Position numbers and translations under genes: made by a program. A stretch of 64,000 bases of DNA, taken from CALHVX01 sp039198065 (GTDB lineage Bacteria > Pseudomonadota > Gammaproteobacteria > Pseudomonadales > Azotimanducaceae). The notes below the pieces were generated by a model. The model had not been told where the DNA came from. It did no database searches and worked only from the letters and a program-made list of their open reading frames with translations. Below, piece after piece: positions 37,319 through 46,180 of this stretch; positions within the stretch are counted from its first letter, which is position 1; each line of letters begins with the position of its first letter. The stretch lies in contig JBCCTU010000001.1 in NCBI GenBank assembly GCA_039198065.1, positions 1,054,001-1,118,000 of the forward strand, in the 5' to 3' direction.

Positions 37319-38185
37319 GTGAGTCAGACGGCGCCCCGCTGGCTATCGTTCCAGGCCGCAGCGCAGGCGAGCTATGGCGTTATTGATTCGGACGACGAGG
37401 GCTACTGTCGAAACCTCGGCGCTTTAGCCGGTGCCCCTGCAGATCTGCTCACCGCGATCGCCAGTGATGCGACCGAAAGGCTCTTGGCCGAGGTCGATCG
37501 TGCACCGAGAGTCCCGCTGAGTGAACTTCGGTTTCTGCCGCCGATTCCCAACCCCAGCAAGATCCTGTGCGTCGGTCTGAACTATCGGGCGCACCAGGAA
37601 GAAACCGGTCGTGGGGGCGAGGGCGTGCCGACGATCTTCACTCGCTTCCCGAGTTCGCAGGTGGGTCACGAGGGCATCATGCTTCGACCGCAGGAGTCTG
37701 CGACGCTCGATTACGAGGGCGAGATCGCCATCATCGTTGGTCGTCGCGCCCGCCGCATCAAGGCGTCGGCTGCGCTCGATCACCTGTTCGGAGTCAGCAT
37801 CTACAACGATGGTTCTGTTCGCGAGTATCAGCGCCACACCAGTCAGTTCACACCGGGCAAGAACTTCCCCTCCACCGGCGCCTTTGGTCCTTGGATCGTC
37901 CCGTTTTGCGCTCTGGAGGACCCTGACGCTCTGCAGCTGACTACGCGCCTCAACGGGACCGTGATGCAGCAGGCGACGGCCGCGCAGATGGTTCATGGAT
38001 TTGCAGAAATTCTCGAGTACTGTGCTCGGTTTACGGAACTGGAACCGGGAGACGTTATCGTTACCGGAACGCCCGGTGGCGTGGGTGCCGCTCGTACACC
38101 ACCGGTGTTTCTCGATCAGGGTGACCGTATTGAGGTCGAACTAAGCGGCGTTGGAGTGCTTCGCAATCGAGTTGAAGTGGGTTGA
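37319..38185 (+). CDS. Fumarylacetoacetate hydrolase-family enzyme
   Basis: 288 residues. It has LCVGLNYRAHQEETGR near residue 82, the metal-binding DYEGEIAIIVGRRAR, and a C-terminal VTGTPGGVGAARTPP. Family members cleave or hydrolyse beta-keto or ring-cleavage products; the substrate cannot be assigned. The GTG start at 37319 gives the normal length. About 200 bases of apparently non-coding sequence separate it from ribB, with only a weak promoter-like TTGTAT...TAACTA near 37170-37195. Confidence 0.88.
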   Translation: MSQTAPRWLSFQAAAQASYGVIDSDDEGYCRNLGALAGAPADLLTAIASDATERLLAEVDRAPRVPLSELRFLPPIPNPSKILCVGLNYRAHQEETGRGGEGVPTIFTRFPSSQVGHEGIMLRPQESATLDYEGEIAIIVGRRARRIKASAALDHLFGVSIYNDGSVREYQRHTSQFTPGKNFPSTGAFGPWIVPFCALEDPDALQLTTRLNGTVMQQATAAQMVHGFAEILEYCARFTELEPGDVIVTGTPGGVGAARTPPVFLDQGDRIEVELSGVGVLRNRVEVG

Positions 38186-38271
38186 GGGCGGCGGCGCCAG
38201 GTACCGTATACGGAACACCGTGGGCCGTGTTTGCGGGGACGCGCAGGAAGTAGTTAACGCAGAGGTAAGCC

Positions 38272-38460
38272 ATGCTGATTGATCCGACGCAAAAACAACC
38301 GACGCCGACCCGCGAGGGCGAGCGATACAGCACGATTAATGAGACTAAAGAGTGCCTGAAGGTGAACGGCAGCGCCGTCTACCCGAAGGAGCTTGCAACC
38401 TTCGTTTCCCGCCGCGAAGGACAGTCGCTGGTGTGGAGTAAGGAACTGCCCCTCGACTGA
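38272..38460 (+). CDS. Small hypothetical protein, 62 residues
   Basis: A polar 62-residue protein with a GAGGTAA ribosome site seven bases before the ATG. It contains ERYSTINETKECLKVNG and ends with a short acidic tail. No family recognised. It stands between the FAH gene and the convergent Arc-like gene. Confidence 0.55.
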   Translation: MLIDPTQKQPTPTREGERYSTINETKECLKVNGSAVYPKELATFVSRREGQSLVWSKELPLD

Positions 38461-38501
38461 GCGGCTCGTACCGTCTGGCGGCGGCACCGGGTGCTCGGTA
38501 G

Positions 38502-38714
38502 TCAGTTTGCTTCGGTGTCCCTGTCGCTTTCTGCCGTGGCTTCGGATTCTTGATCCTGGCCCGGTTTCTTAAGCCGACCAGATGACCACAGGGCGCTGCG
38601 CAAAACGAACTCGATCTGCGCATTGACACTGCGCAGATCGTCGTCAGCCCATTTCTGCATCGCCTCGAGCACCGCTTCGTTGATGCGCAGCGGGTAGGCT
38701 TTTCGTTTGCTCAC
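38502..38714 (-). CDS. Arc-family ribbon-helix-helix DNA-binding protein
   Basis: A 70-residue protein. KAYPLRINEAVLEAMQKWAD followed by LRSVNAQIEFVLRSAL matches the Arc/MetJ-type ribbon-helix-helix fold: a short beta strand then two helices. The C-terminal 20 residues are a polar tail. It lies 40 bases downstream of the SPFH gene on the same strand, so it may be the local repressor that binds the tandem repeat in front of that gene. Confidence 0.82.
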   Translation of the reverse strand: MSKRKAYPLRINEAVLEAMQKWADDDLRSVNAQIEFVLRSALWSSGRLKKPGQDQESEATAESDRDTEAN

Positions 38715-38754
38715 AGCACCGTCGGTCCTTGAGTAGCCAGCGAAGAACCGCGGG

Positions 38755-39651
38755 TTAGCTGTATAGCGTCCCCGCGTTTACGACCGGTTGCGCGTTTTCT
38801 TCTGCGCACAATACGACCAGCAGATTGCTCACCATCGACGCACGTCGCTCCGGGTCAAGCTCCACGACGTTCTTCGCTGACAGCTCTGCGAGCGCCATCT
38901 CCACCATGCTCACGGCGCCGCTGACCATCTTCTCCCGGGCGGCAATGACCGCGGATGCCTGCTGCCGGCGCAACATGGCGTTGGCGATTTCCGGCGCGTA
39001 GGCGAGGTGCGTGATTCGGGCTTCCAGCACCTCGACACCGGCCTTGTCGAGGCGGTCCTGGACCTCTTTCTTCAGTGCCTCCGAAATGCCGGCCGGATCA
39101 CCGCGCAGGGACAGTTCCCCGGCCTCGTGGTCTTCGTAGGGGTAAATGTTGGCGAGGTTGCGGAGCGCACTCTCGCTCTGAATGCTAACGAACTCCTCGT
39201 AACGATCGACCTCAAACACAGCCTCAGCGGTATCGACGACGCGCCAGACCACGACGGCTGCGATTTCGATAGGACTGCCGCGCTGGTCGTTGACCTTGAG
39301 CTTGTCGCTTTCGAAGTTGCGCACGCGCAGCGACACGCCTTCTTTGGAGTAGAGCGGATTCGCCCACCGGAGCCCCGGCTCCTTTGCGGTACCCACATAG
39401 CTGCCGAACAGTTGTAGGACCTTCGCCTGGTTCGGCTCAATCGTGAACATGCCCGACCACAGAAACAGAGCCAACAGCACGAGTGCGGACCAGAGCGCTC
39501 CGCTCAGCGGTGCGTCGTTGGCAAAGGCGTAGACCGCAGCCCCGGTGACCCCGAGGCTCAACAGCAGCAGCACCACGAACATCACCCAACCGGACGGGGG
39601 TCTGATGGTTTTCTCATGGTGCGGAACGGCTGTTTTTGCAGGGGTTGCCAT
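38755..39651 (-). CDS. SPFH (band 7) domain membrane protein
   Basis: 298 residues. Two hydrophobic segments in the first 65 residues anchor it in the inner membrane. An SPFH domain follows (MFTIEPNQAKVLQLFGSYVGT, then a helical stalk with EALKKEVQDRLDKAGVEVLEARITHLAYAPEI). Such proteins form membrane microdomain or protease-regulating scaffolds. I chose ATG 39649-39651 (MATPAKTAV), preceded by GGAGAG; the frame runs to 39702. It is followed by an Arc-type regulator and preceded by tandem TGATATC boxes. Confidence 0.88.
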   Translation of the reverse strand: MATPAKTAVPHHEKTIRPPSGWVMFVVLLLLSLGVTGAAVYAFANDAPLSGALWSALVLLALFLWSGMFTIEPNQAKVLQLFGSYVGTAKEPGLRWANPLYSKEGVSLRVRNFESDKLKVNDQRGSPIEIAAVVVWRVVDTAEAVFEVDRYEEFVSIQSESALRNLANIYPYEDHEAGELSLRGDPAGISEALKKEVQDRLDKAGVEVLEARITHLAYAPEIANAMLRRQQASAVIAAREKMVSGAVSMVEMALAELSAKNVVELDPERRASMVSNLLVVLCAEENAQPVVNAGTLYS

Positions 39652-39689
39652 GGGCTCTCCTTGGTCGGGCGGTGGTTCGGCTGCCAGAG

Positions 39690-39711
39690 AAAAAGATATC
39701 AAAAAGATATC
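39690..39711 (-). promoter_or_regulatory. Two tandem 11-base repeats, candidate operator of the SPFH gene
   Basis: AAAAAGATATC occurs twice back to back on the plus strand. On the coding (minus) strand this gives TGATATC boxes at 11-base spacing, one helical turn, just upstream of the SPFH gene. AT-rich in GC-rich surroundings. Confidence 0.6.
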
Positions 39712-39786
39712 ATTCTGTACATGAGCTGCATGAGTTTGATTATCAAGGCGACCGTACTTGCCCCGCGGGTCGCGGCGCGGGATGGC

Positions 39787-40728
39787 TTAGCGTTGGGTTA
39801 GGAAATCCTGGATGGCCGCTGCCAAGCGATCCGGCTCGTCGAAATGCACCATGTGGCCGCTGTGCTCGAAGCGTTTATGTTCGATGGTCCGGAAGGCCGA
39901 GATCCTCGCTTCGTATTCGCCTGGCTGAAAGTGTCCCGAGTAAGTTCCACCGGGATACAGGCTGCGCCAGTATTCGTCGGCGCAATCGCCGGTGATCGTC
40001 AATACCGGACACGTGACCTGACGCCAAAGCCGCGCGCTTTCCCCCTCGTCGAAGCCGACGAAGACTGTTGCCACGCGGGGATCGAAGTCCCAGTGGAGTT
40101 CCCCAGACTCGTTTCGTCGAGTCGCCACGGTTGCCGTCAGCAGCGCCTGTTCCGCGGAAAGACGAGGGTTGTTCGCTCTAAGCCGCGCCGCGGCAAATTC
40201 GGTATCGGGTAAGGGCCGCAGGGACGCAGTTAAAGAAAACCGGTCAAGCAGTTGGGCCCGGAGCGCTTTGACGTCTTCGTCTTCGCTGGTGAGCGCCTGG
40301 TTCCAGTTTGGTCGCGGCGGACCCAACCCCTCGGCCAGCACCAAGCCGTCAACGAGCTCGGGAAACAGTCCCGCGATGCGCGCAGCCAGCTGGCCGCCGA
40401 GGCTGTGACCGAACAGATACAACGGCTCCGGCGCACGACGCAGCTCCGCGAGTAACGTGTAGACGTCGAAGTAGTACTGATACAGGGAATAGACGTCCGA
40501 GCGCGCGCTGGCACCGTGCCCCCGCAGGTCGTACAGGTGCAGCTCGAAGCGTTCGGTCAATGGCCAGGCCACGGGCAGCAGGCCCCGTGCTACGTCGCGC
40601 ATGCCGTGCAGCATGACCAGCCGCGGGCGCCCGGCGCCGCCTACGTCAGGGAAGCGCCAGCAGGTCAGGGACTGACTGCTTACTTTCAGGGCGTGGGCTT
40701 GAGGGCGGGGTCCTTCGAGTACTACCAC
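39787..40728 (-). CDS. Alpha/beta-hydrolase
   Basis: 313 residues. The nucleophile elbow is GHSLGG with Ser109, the oxyanion region is LHGMRDVA, and YDLRGHGASA lies between. The C-terminal GHMVHFDEPDRLA carries the catalytic His. It probably hydrolyses an ester or thioester. It is 10 bases downstream of the crotonase gene on the same strand, suggesting a lipid-related role. Confidence 0.88.
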   Translation of the reverse strand: MVVLEGPRPQAHALKVSSQSLTCWRFPDVGGAGRPRLVMLHGMRDVARGLLPVAWPLTERFELHLYDLRGHGASARSDVYSLYQYYFDVYTLLAELRRAPEPLYLFGHSLGGQLAARIAGLFPELVDGLVLAEGLGPPRPNWNQALTSEDEDVKALRAQLLDRFSLTASLRPLPDTEFAAARLRANNPRLSAEQALLTATVATRRNESGELHWDFDPRVATVFVGFDEGESARLWRQVTCPVLTITGDCADEYWRSLYPGGTYSGHFQPGEYEARISAFRTIEHKRFEHSGHMVHFDEPDRLAAAIQDFLTQR

Positions 40729-40738
40729 ACCAGCGAGT

Positions 40739-41602
40739 TCAGCTGCTCAGGCGCTGGAAGTTTGGCGGTCGCCGTTCGAGAAAGGACTTCACGCCTTCCT
40801 TGAAGTCGTCCCGTTTGAGACTGTCTGACATCCACGCATTGGACTCCTCCAATGCGTCGCGGAACGCGCCTTCGAGATGGCGGTAAACCTGCGCTTTCAT
40901 CACTCTCAGAGAGGTTGGGGACGCGCGCTCTGCAAGTTGCTCGACGTAGGCTACAGCCGCATCAAGGGGCGAGCCGGATTCGCAGAGGCGTTCTGCCAGG
41001 CCCAAGGCGGCGGCTTCTCGACCGTCAAACTTACGCCCGCTCCAGAGTAGATCCAGGGCATGTCCGGTGCCGATCAGTCGTGGCAGCAGCCAGCTGCTGC
41101 CATGTTCAGCGATCAGCCCGCGGTGTGAAAACGCGGTAGTGAACTTGGCCTCAGGAACGGTGAAGCGCAGGTCGCACAGCAACGCGAACACGAATCCAAG
41201 GCCTGCGCAGGCGCCGTTGATGGCCGCGATAATGGGTTTGCGTACCGCCAGCAGGTAGCCGAAGGCGAGCAGGAACGGTTCACCGAGCTCAGGATCACCG
41301 GGACTTGCCTGGAGCATCGACAAGTCTTCAGTCCCGTGATCACCCTGCGACAGTTCGCTCAGTGCGTTCATGTCCATGCCGGCACAGAAGCCCCGGCCTG
41401 CGCCGGTCAGAACGATCCCGACCACCCGTTCGTCGGCCTCGGCGGCTGCGATGGCGTGTTTCAGCTCAGCGAGCATACGGTTGGTAAACGCGTTGAGAGC
41501 CGTCGGCCGGTTGAGCATGATGATTGCGACGGGGTCGCGCACGTCGTAGACAAGTTCTCTGTATTCGACGGTCCCGTCGACCTTGAGTTGTGTGTTGGTC
41601 AT
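40739..41602 (-). CDS. Enoyl-CoA hydratase/isomerase, second copy
   Basis: 287 residues. Crotonase features are LNRPTALNAF, GAGRGFCAGMDMNALSEL (oxyanion hole), and INGACAGLGFVFALLCDLR. It acts on acyl-CoA double bonds. It forms a two-gene operon with the hydrolase just downstream. The active-site Glu positions are not certain by eye, so hydratase versus isomerase is open. Confidence 0.9.
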   Translation of the reverse strand: MTNTQLKVDGTVEYRELVYDVRDPVAIIMLNRPTALNAFTNRMLAELKHAIAAAEADERVVGIVLTGAGRGFCAGMDMNALSELSQGDHGTEDLSMLQASPGDPELGEPFLLAFGYLLAVRKPIIAAINGACAGLGFVFALLCDLRFTVPEAKFTTAFSHRGLIAEHGSSWLLPRLIGTGHALDLLWSGRKFDGREAAALGLAERLCESGSPLDAAVAYVEQLAERASPTSLRVMKAQVYRHLEGAFRDALEESNAWMSDSLKRDDFKEGVKSFLERRPPNFQRLSS

Positions 41603-41715
41603 GATCCTCCCCTCGGACCTGAATGAACGGACTTCGCAGCGTTTGCCATCCGGCGTAGGCTATCACGCGCCCGTACCGGTCTCCCGCAGCCGGCAGCTGA
41701 TTCAGTCGAGTGTTC

Positions 41716-42417
41716 ATGCCCAATTCCCGTAACGCGTTTGTCCTTTTCCTTCTGTTTGTCGGTGCCGTTGCTGCCCTGCTCGTGTTCTGGGCCGGCGCTC
41801 CCGTGGTCGGCATCATGCTCGACGGTGCGGAACGGCGCTCGCCCTACCTGGTGCTGATCTTCGATAACGACCGTGCCACTGAAAACGGATTCAAGGTTCC
41901 GGGATCGGTGCTGCCGGAGTCGGCGCAGCTCCTCTGGCGCGCAGAAAAGCCGTTGCAGGCCGCTGGGGCCAGCGTTCCTGAGCGGCAGAGAATCGAGCTC
42001 TGGCGCTTCGCGTCTGGAGGCGACTTCGTGCGGTTCGCGACCTCGAGCGATTACCGTCGCGCGGAACGTCCGCGCCGTGCAGTCGAGCTCTATGGCGGGG
42101 CTGATGTGATCGGTGACTCGGCGGCAGCGGTGACCTACCCCGTGCTACTGGCGGCGGTGCTTGACCGTCGCGAACAGGCGAGCCTCACCGGCGCGACTCA
42201 GGCGATCACGCCGGCGGCCGTCAAGACGCTGTGGGAGATCGAGCTCGAGCCGCTTGGAGGCGCGGAGACCTATGAGCGCTTCGCGATGCTGGCCTGTGCC
42301 TCAGAAGCGGTACGGACCGAGTGGTTGTGGTCTGACGACACCCAGTTCGCTCTGGAGCTCGCGCGCAAGTCCTTCAACGCGCTCGCGGTCTGGGAGTTGG
42401 GCGGGCTGGTCCGCTAG
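41716..42417 (+). CDS. Membrane-anchored hypothetical protein
   Basis: A 233-residue protein with one N-terminal membrane segment (AFVLFLLFVGAVAALLVFWAG) and an acidic, Glu/Ala-rich soluble part. No family recognised. The start may be ATG 41716 or GTG 41710. Its TAG stop shares the palindrome CTAG with the stop of the convergent methyltransferase gene. Confidence 0.65.
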   Translation: MPNSRNAFVLFLLFVGAVAALLVFWAGAPVVGIMLDGAERRSPYLVLIFDNDRATENGFKVPGSVLPESAQLLWRAEKPLQAAGASVPERQRIELWRFASGGDFVRFATSSDYRRAERPRRAVELYGGADVIGDSAAAVTYPVLLAAVLDRREQASLTGATQAITPAAVKTLWEIELEPLGGAETYERFAMLACASEAVRTEWLWSDDTQFALELARKSFNALAVWELGGLVR

Positions 42418-43184
42418 CGTCGGCTAAAGAGCACGACGTCGCGGAACTCATCGAACTCCCCAAGGTTGGGTAGCGTCACTGCCGATCGCTGTGCGATGGG
42501 GCGAACGGCGAGTCCAAGCTGCGGCTGCTGATCGAGGAGCTGGTCGAGGTCCCGCAGGCGGCTGTCTGCAATCAGCAGCTGATCGCAGCACCCGGAGATG
42601 AGGGTCAACAGGGCGAGGTTGTCACGGTCATAGAGGACATCGGCCATCAGGCCGAGATCGAAGCGTTGCTCCGGTGCAAGCTGGTCTTGTGCGGTTAACG
42701 CAACGCCGTTCACTGCGGCATTGCAGCGGGACGCCAACAGCGCGTGCTCATCGTTGTCCACCGCCGTCACACGCTTGGCACCGCCGAGCGCCGCGGCGAT
42801 CCCGGCGACTCCGCTGCCGCTTCCGAAATCAAGCACTGAGCGACCCGCTACCCAGGTCGGGTCTTCGAGCAGAAACTGCGCCAGGGCCAAACCGCTACCC
42901 CAGCAGAAGGCCCAGTAGGCGGGCTGGGCAATCACCCGGGCCATCACTTCGGGAGCCAGTGGTCCGGTCTGGTAGCCCGGCTCGATGAGTCCGAGGGTGA
43001 GGTCTACCGGCGCGTCGAGGCGGTAGGGTGCAAGGCGCGCATCGGGGAGGGTTTCTCTGAGCGCTCGTTCGAGCGCGTGCCATAGCTTGCTTGCCGCCGG
43101 CGGTGTCTGTTTCGCGGGGCGCTTAGAGGCGGTTGATGTGTCGGCGGATCCAGACGAGTCCAACGGTACCCAAGGCGGCAGCAA
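42414..43184 (-). CDS. Class I SAM-dependent methyltransferase, probably protein-lysine type
   Basis: 256 residues. SAM motif I is VLDFGSGSG near residues 117-125 and motif II is VTAVDNDEHAL. The N-terminal part and WGSGLALAQFLLEDPTW resemble the ETFB-lysine/PrmA-like group. No ATG, GTG or TTG occurs between the TTG at 43184 and the SAM region, so the start is that TTG, directly after an in-frame TGA. It overlaps the small upstream gene by 62 bases. The neighbouring acyl-CoA dehydrogenase genes make a flavoprotein target plausible, but this is only an inference. Confidence 0.75.
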   Translation of the reverse strand: MLPPWVPLDSSGSADTSTASKRPAKQTPPAASKLWHALERALRETLPDARLAPYRLDAPVDLTLGLIEPGYQTGPLAPEVMARVIAQPAYWAFCWGSGLALAQFLLEDPTWVAGRSVLDFGSGSGVAGIAAALGGAKRVTAVDNDEHALLASRCNAAVNGVALTAQDQLAPEQRFDLGLMADVLYDRDNLALLTLISGCCDQLLIADSRLRDLDQLLDQQPQLGLAVRPIAQRSAVTLPNLGEFDEFRDVVLFSRR

Positions 43185-43371
43185 TCAGTACGCTCCAATC
43201 ATACCCACCTGCGGTTGCCAATGGGGTGGCACTCGAAGCGAAGGTTGAGCCACTGGCGACGAGCGTTGCAGCTACGGCGATTGCCCCATGCAGGTAGCGC
43301 GTCGGACACGGAACACCATGCTCACGACGGTGCGTGCTTGGGGTCATCGGTTTGGTGTGCTCTCGGGCCAT
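43123..43371 (-). CDS. Small secreted or membrane protein with C-terminal hydrophobic tail
   Basis: An 82-residue protein with two hydrophobic segments: LHGAIAVAATLVASGSTFASS near residues 28-48 (signal-like) and SVLIAAALGTVGLVWIRRHINRL at the C-terminus. A transmembrane stretch ending in Arg-Arg resembles sorting signals of the PEP-CTERM kind, but the Pro-Glu-Pro motif is absent. There is no clear ribosome site. It overlaps the methyltransferase start. It may be real but is unproven. Confidence 0.4.
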   Translation of the reverse strand: MAREHTKPMTPSTHRREHGVPCPTRYLHGAIAVAATLVASGSTFASSATPLATAGGYDWSVLIAAALGTVGLVWIRRHINRL

Positions 43372-43494
43372 AATTGAACTTTATCGCTCGGCCGTCGTCG
43401 ATGCCGTTCTCGAAATGTTGGCTTTGTAAGGTTGACGTAATAGGAAGAGCCGACCGAACATGATGCTCAGATTCAGGCTCGGGGGAGCAACGTC

Positions 43495-44640
43495 ATGGCC
43501 ATGATTCTCAACGAAGAGCAGAACATGCTGAAAGACTCAGCAAAGACTTTCTGCGGTGACAGCGCGCCCATCAGCCAGCTGCGCGCGCTTCGGGACGCAA
43601 ACGATCCCGCCGGTTTTGATGCCGCAACCTGGAATGCCATGGTTGAGCTCGGTTGGGCGGGAATTCCCTTCCCGGAAGCGTACGGTGGGCTCGAGTTTGG
43701 CTACAAAGGGCTCGGGGTCGTCACCGAGGAAACCGGCCGAACGCTGACGGCGAGCCCGCTGTTCGCCTCGATCTGGGTCGGTGGCACGATTCTCAATCTC
43801 GGGGCTAGCGAGGCGCTGAAACAAGCGGTTTTGGCGCCGGTCGCAGCAGGCGAGCTGACGCTTTCGCTGGCGCTCGAAGAATCTCATCGTCACGATCCCT
43901 ACGGCGCGGCCCTTAGCGCCGTTGCCGACGGCGACGGCTACGTGCTGAACGGCAGCAAGACCTTCGTGCTCGATGGACACAGCGCTGACAAGCTGATCGT
44001 CGTGGCGCGGACCTCCGGTGACCCCGGCGATCGGTCCGGCCTGACGCTGATGCTGGTGGACGGTAGCGCAGCGGGCCTTACCCGCACCCGTACGCCCATG
44101 ACCGACTCCCGCAATGCTGCCAACCTTAGCTTCGAAAACGTGACCGTGAGCGGCGGTGACGTGGTTGGCGCGGTGGATGCCGGTGCTGATGTGCTCGACC
44201 CGGCGTTAGACATTGCTCGCATCGGTATCAGTGCTGAGATGCTCGGGGGCCTTCAAGAGTGTTTCGAGCGCACGAACCAGTACCTCAAGGAGCGGGAACA
44301 GTTCGGGGTGCCGATCGGCTCGTTTCAGGCGCTAAAGCACCGTGCAGCGAACATGTTCTGCGAGGTTGAGCTTGCTCGCAGCTGTGTGCTCGAAGCTCTG
44401 ACGGCGCTTGACGAAGCTCGCCCGAGTGAAGAAATCGCGCGTCTCGCAAGCCTCACTAAGTCAAAGGTTGGCGAAACCTATGATCTGGTGTCTCGGGAAG
44501 GCATCCAGATGCATGGCGGTATCGGCATGACCGACGAATTCGAGATCGGCTTCTTTATCAAACGTGCCGCCGTGTGCGAGCAGATCTTCGGCTCGAGCGC
44601 ATACCACCAGGAACGCTACGCGACGCTGAGCGGTTTCTAG
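43495..44640 (+). CDS. Acyl-CoA dehydrogenase, first of three
   Basis: A 381-residue FAD flavoprotein. The N-terminal segment has FPEAYGGLEFGYKGLGVV; later EREQFGVPIGSFQALKHR and MHGGIGMTDEFEIGFFIKRA match the family. It desaturates an acyl-CoA and passes electrons to ETF. Family length is normal. A GGGGGAGC ribosome site precedes ATG 43495. A GPH-type transporter follows after 10 bases, so the two may be co-transcribed. Confidence 0.93.
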   Translation: MAMILNEEQNMLKDSAKTFCGDSAPISQLRALRDANDPAGFDAATWNAMVELGWAGIPFPEAYGGLEFGYKGLGVVTEETGRTLTASPLFASIWVGGTILNLGASEALKQAVLAPVAAGELTLSLALEESHRHDPYGAALSAVADGDGYVLNGSKTFVLDGHSADKLIVVARTSGDPGDRSGLTLMLVDGSAAGLTRTRTPMTDSRNAANLSFENVTVSGGDVVGAVDAGADVLDPALDIARIGISAEMLGGLQECFERTNQYLKEREQFGVPIGSFQALKHRAANMFCEVELARSCVLEALTALDEARPSEEIARLASLTKSKVGETYDLVSREGIQMHGGIGMTDEFEIGFFIKRAAVCEQIFGSSAYHQERYATLSGF

Positions 44641-44650
44641 AGCCCGCATC

Positions 44651-46168
44651 GTGACGCACAGCGCAGGCACCCGGAGGGTGCCGCCGTTGCCCGTCTGGGT
44701 TAAGGCGGGCTACGGCATCGGGCAACTGGCAGAAGGGGCAAAGAACGCGGCTTTCGCGGCGTTGCTTTTTTTTTACTACACCGCGGTGCTGGGCCTCGCG
44801 CCGGAAAAAGCCGGCTTCGCGCTACTCATCGCTCTGCTGTTCGATGCCATTACCGATCCGTTGGCCGGCTATCTCTCGGACAACCTTCGCTCGCGCTTCG
44901 GCCGACGGCACCCGTTCATGATTGCCGCCGCTTTGCCGCTGGGTGTTTGTTTCTACTTGCTGTTTTCTCCTCCGGAGCTCAGTGAGAACGGCCTCTATCT
45001 TTGGCTGATCGTGTTTTCCATTCTGACCCGAGGTGCGATGACGCTCTATCACGTGCCGCATCTGTCGCTCGGTGCTGAACTCAGCGAGGACATTTACGAG
45101 CGCAGCAGCGTTGTGGCGTACCGCTACTTCAGCAGCTATGTCGGCGCGCTGTGCGTCTATGGCCTCGGGTTTGGCGTGTATTTTGTCAGTACACCGGAGT
45201 TCGAAGACGGCAAGTTCAACCTGGCCGCCTATGGTCCCTTCGCGCTAACGATCGCATCGATCATGGTGGTCACGATCCTGATCTCCGCAGTTGCGACTCT
45301 GGGGCGCATACCCTACCTGCCGGCGCCAACGGCCGTCATGCAGCGGGAGCAGCGCTGGTATCTCATTCCGGTCAGGCTCCTCGGAGAGATTGTTGCGGCG
45401 TTGCGAAACCGCAGCTTTCGCTGGCTGTTTCTTGGTGTACTGATCATTTTCACCATGGTGGGTGTAGACGGTGCGCTTAGTCTGCACATGAATACGTACT
45501 TCTGGGCGCTTGATGCGGGGCAGAACCTGCTGTTCTTTCTGGCGATGCCCGTGGGCGTGCTGATCGGCACGGGTTTTTCCCGCACGCTCAACGAGCGGTT
45601 CGACAAAAAAGCCTGCATCGTGCTCGGCACCGGCGGTTGGGTCGTGTGTCAGATCCTGCCCGTGGTACTGCGGTTGATCGGCTGGTTTCCGGAGAACGAG
45701 ACCGAGGCGCTCACCTTGACGCTGACCGGGTTTCGGTTCCTCCAGGGACTCTTGGTGGCGCAGTCTTTGGTGAGCTTCAATGCGTTGATTCCCGACATCG
45801 TTGATGAACACGAGCTCCAGACTGGTAAGCGTCAAGAAGGTATTTTCTTCGCGGCGATCTCGTTTTCAGCCAAAGCCACCCATGGTTTCGGGACCTTTTT
45901 CGCCGGCATTGCGCTCAGTCTCATCGCCTGGCCCGAGGTTGCCGGTGAGGCGTCGAAAGCCGTGGTGTCCGCTACGAACATCCGTGATCTTGGACTTGTC
46001 TTTGGACCCGCCGTCGCGCTCTTTGCGGTGCTGGCGCTGCTCTGCATTCTGCGTATGAACATGAACCGCGATCGCCACCGCGACGTTGTTGCTGCGCTGG
46101 CAGAGCGCCGGCAACAGGACCAACTCAGCGCAACGGTTCACAACGGCACACGGCCTGCCAGCGCCTGA
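44651..46168 (+). CDS. GPH/MelB-type (MFS_2) transporter
   Basis: A 505-residue protein with about twelve membrane segments. The signature YGIGQLAEGAKNA near the start, LLFDAITDPLAGYLSDNLRSRFGRRHPF (MFS-type D-R-x-G-R loop), and FQ-type later segments mark the glycoside-pentoside-hexuronide:cation symporter family. The true substrate is unknown; homologues near lipid genes are not rare. The start is GTG 44651. A run of nine T at 44766-44774 lies within the reading frame. Confidence 0.85.
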   Translation: MTHSAGTRRVPPLPVWVKAGYGIGQLAEGAKNAAFAALLFFYYTAVLGLAPEKAGFALLIALLFDAITDPLAGYLSDNLRSRFGRRHPFMIAAALPLGVCFYLLFSPPELSENGLYLWLIVFSILTRGAMTLYHVPHLSLGAELSEDIYERSSVVAYRYFSSYVGALCVYGLGFGVYFVSTPEFEDGKFNLAAYGPFALTIASIMVVTILISAVATLGRIPYLPAPTAVMQREQRWYLIPVRLLGEIVAALRNRSFRWLFLGVLIIFTMVGVDGALSLHMNTYFWALDAGQNLLFFLAMPVGVLIGTGFSRTLNERFDKKACIVLGTGGWVVCQILPVVLRLIGWFPENETEALTLTLTGFRFLQGLLVAQSLVSFNALIPDIVDEHELQTGKRQEGIFFAAISFSAKATHGFGTFFAGIALSLIAWPEVAGEASKAVVSATNIRDLGLVFGPAVALFAVLALLCILRMNMNRDRHRDVVAALAERRQQDQLSATVHNGTRPASA

Positions 46169-46180
46169 TTGCCCCCTGGC

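Noticed and set aside
44766..44774. Run of nine T as a programmed frameshift site
   Set aside because: The reading frame is intact through it and encodes a normal membrane helix; no downstream alternative frame or stimulatory structure was seen.
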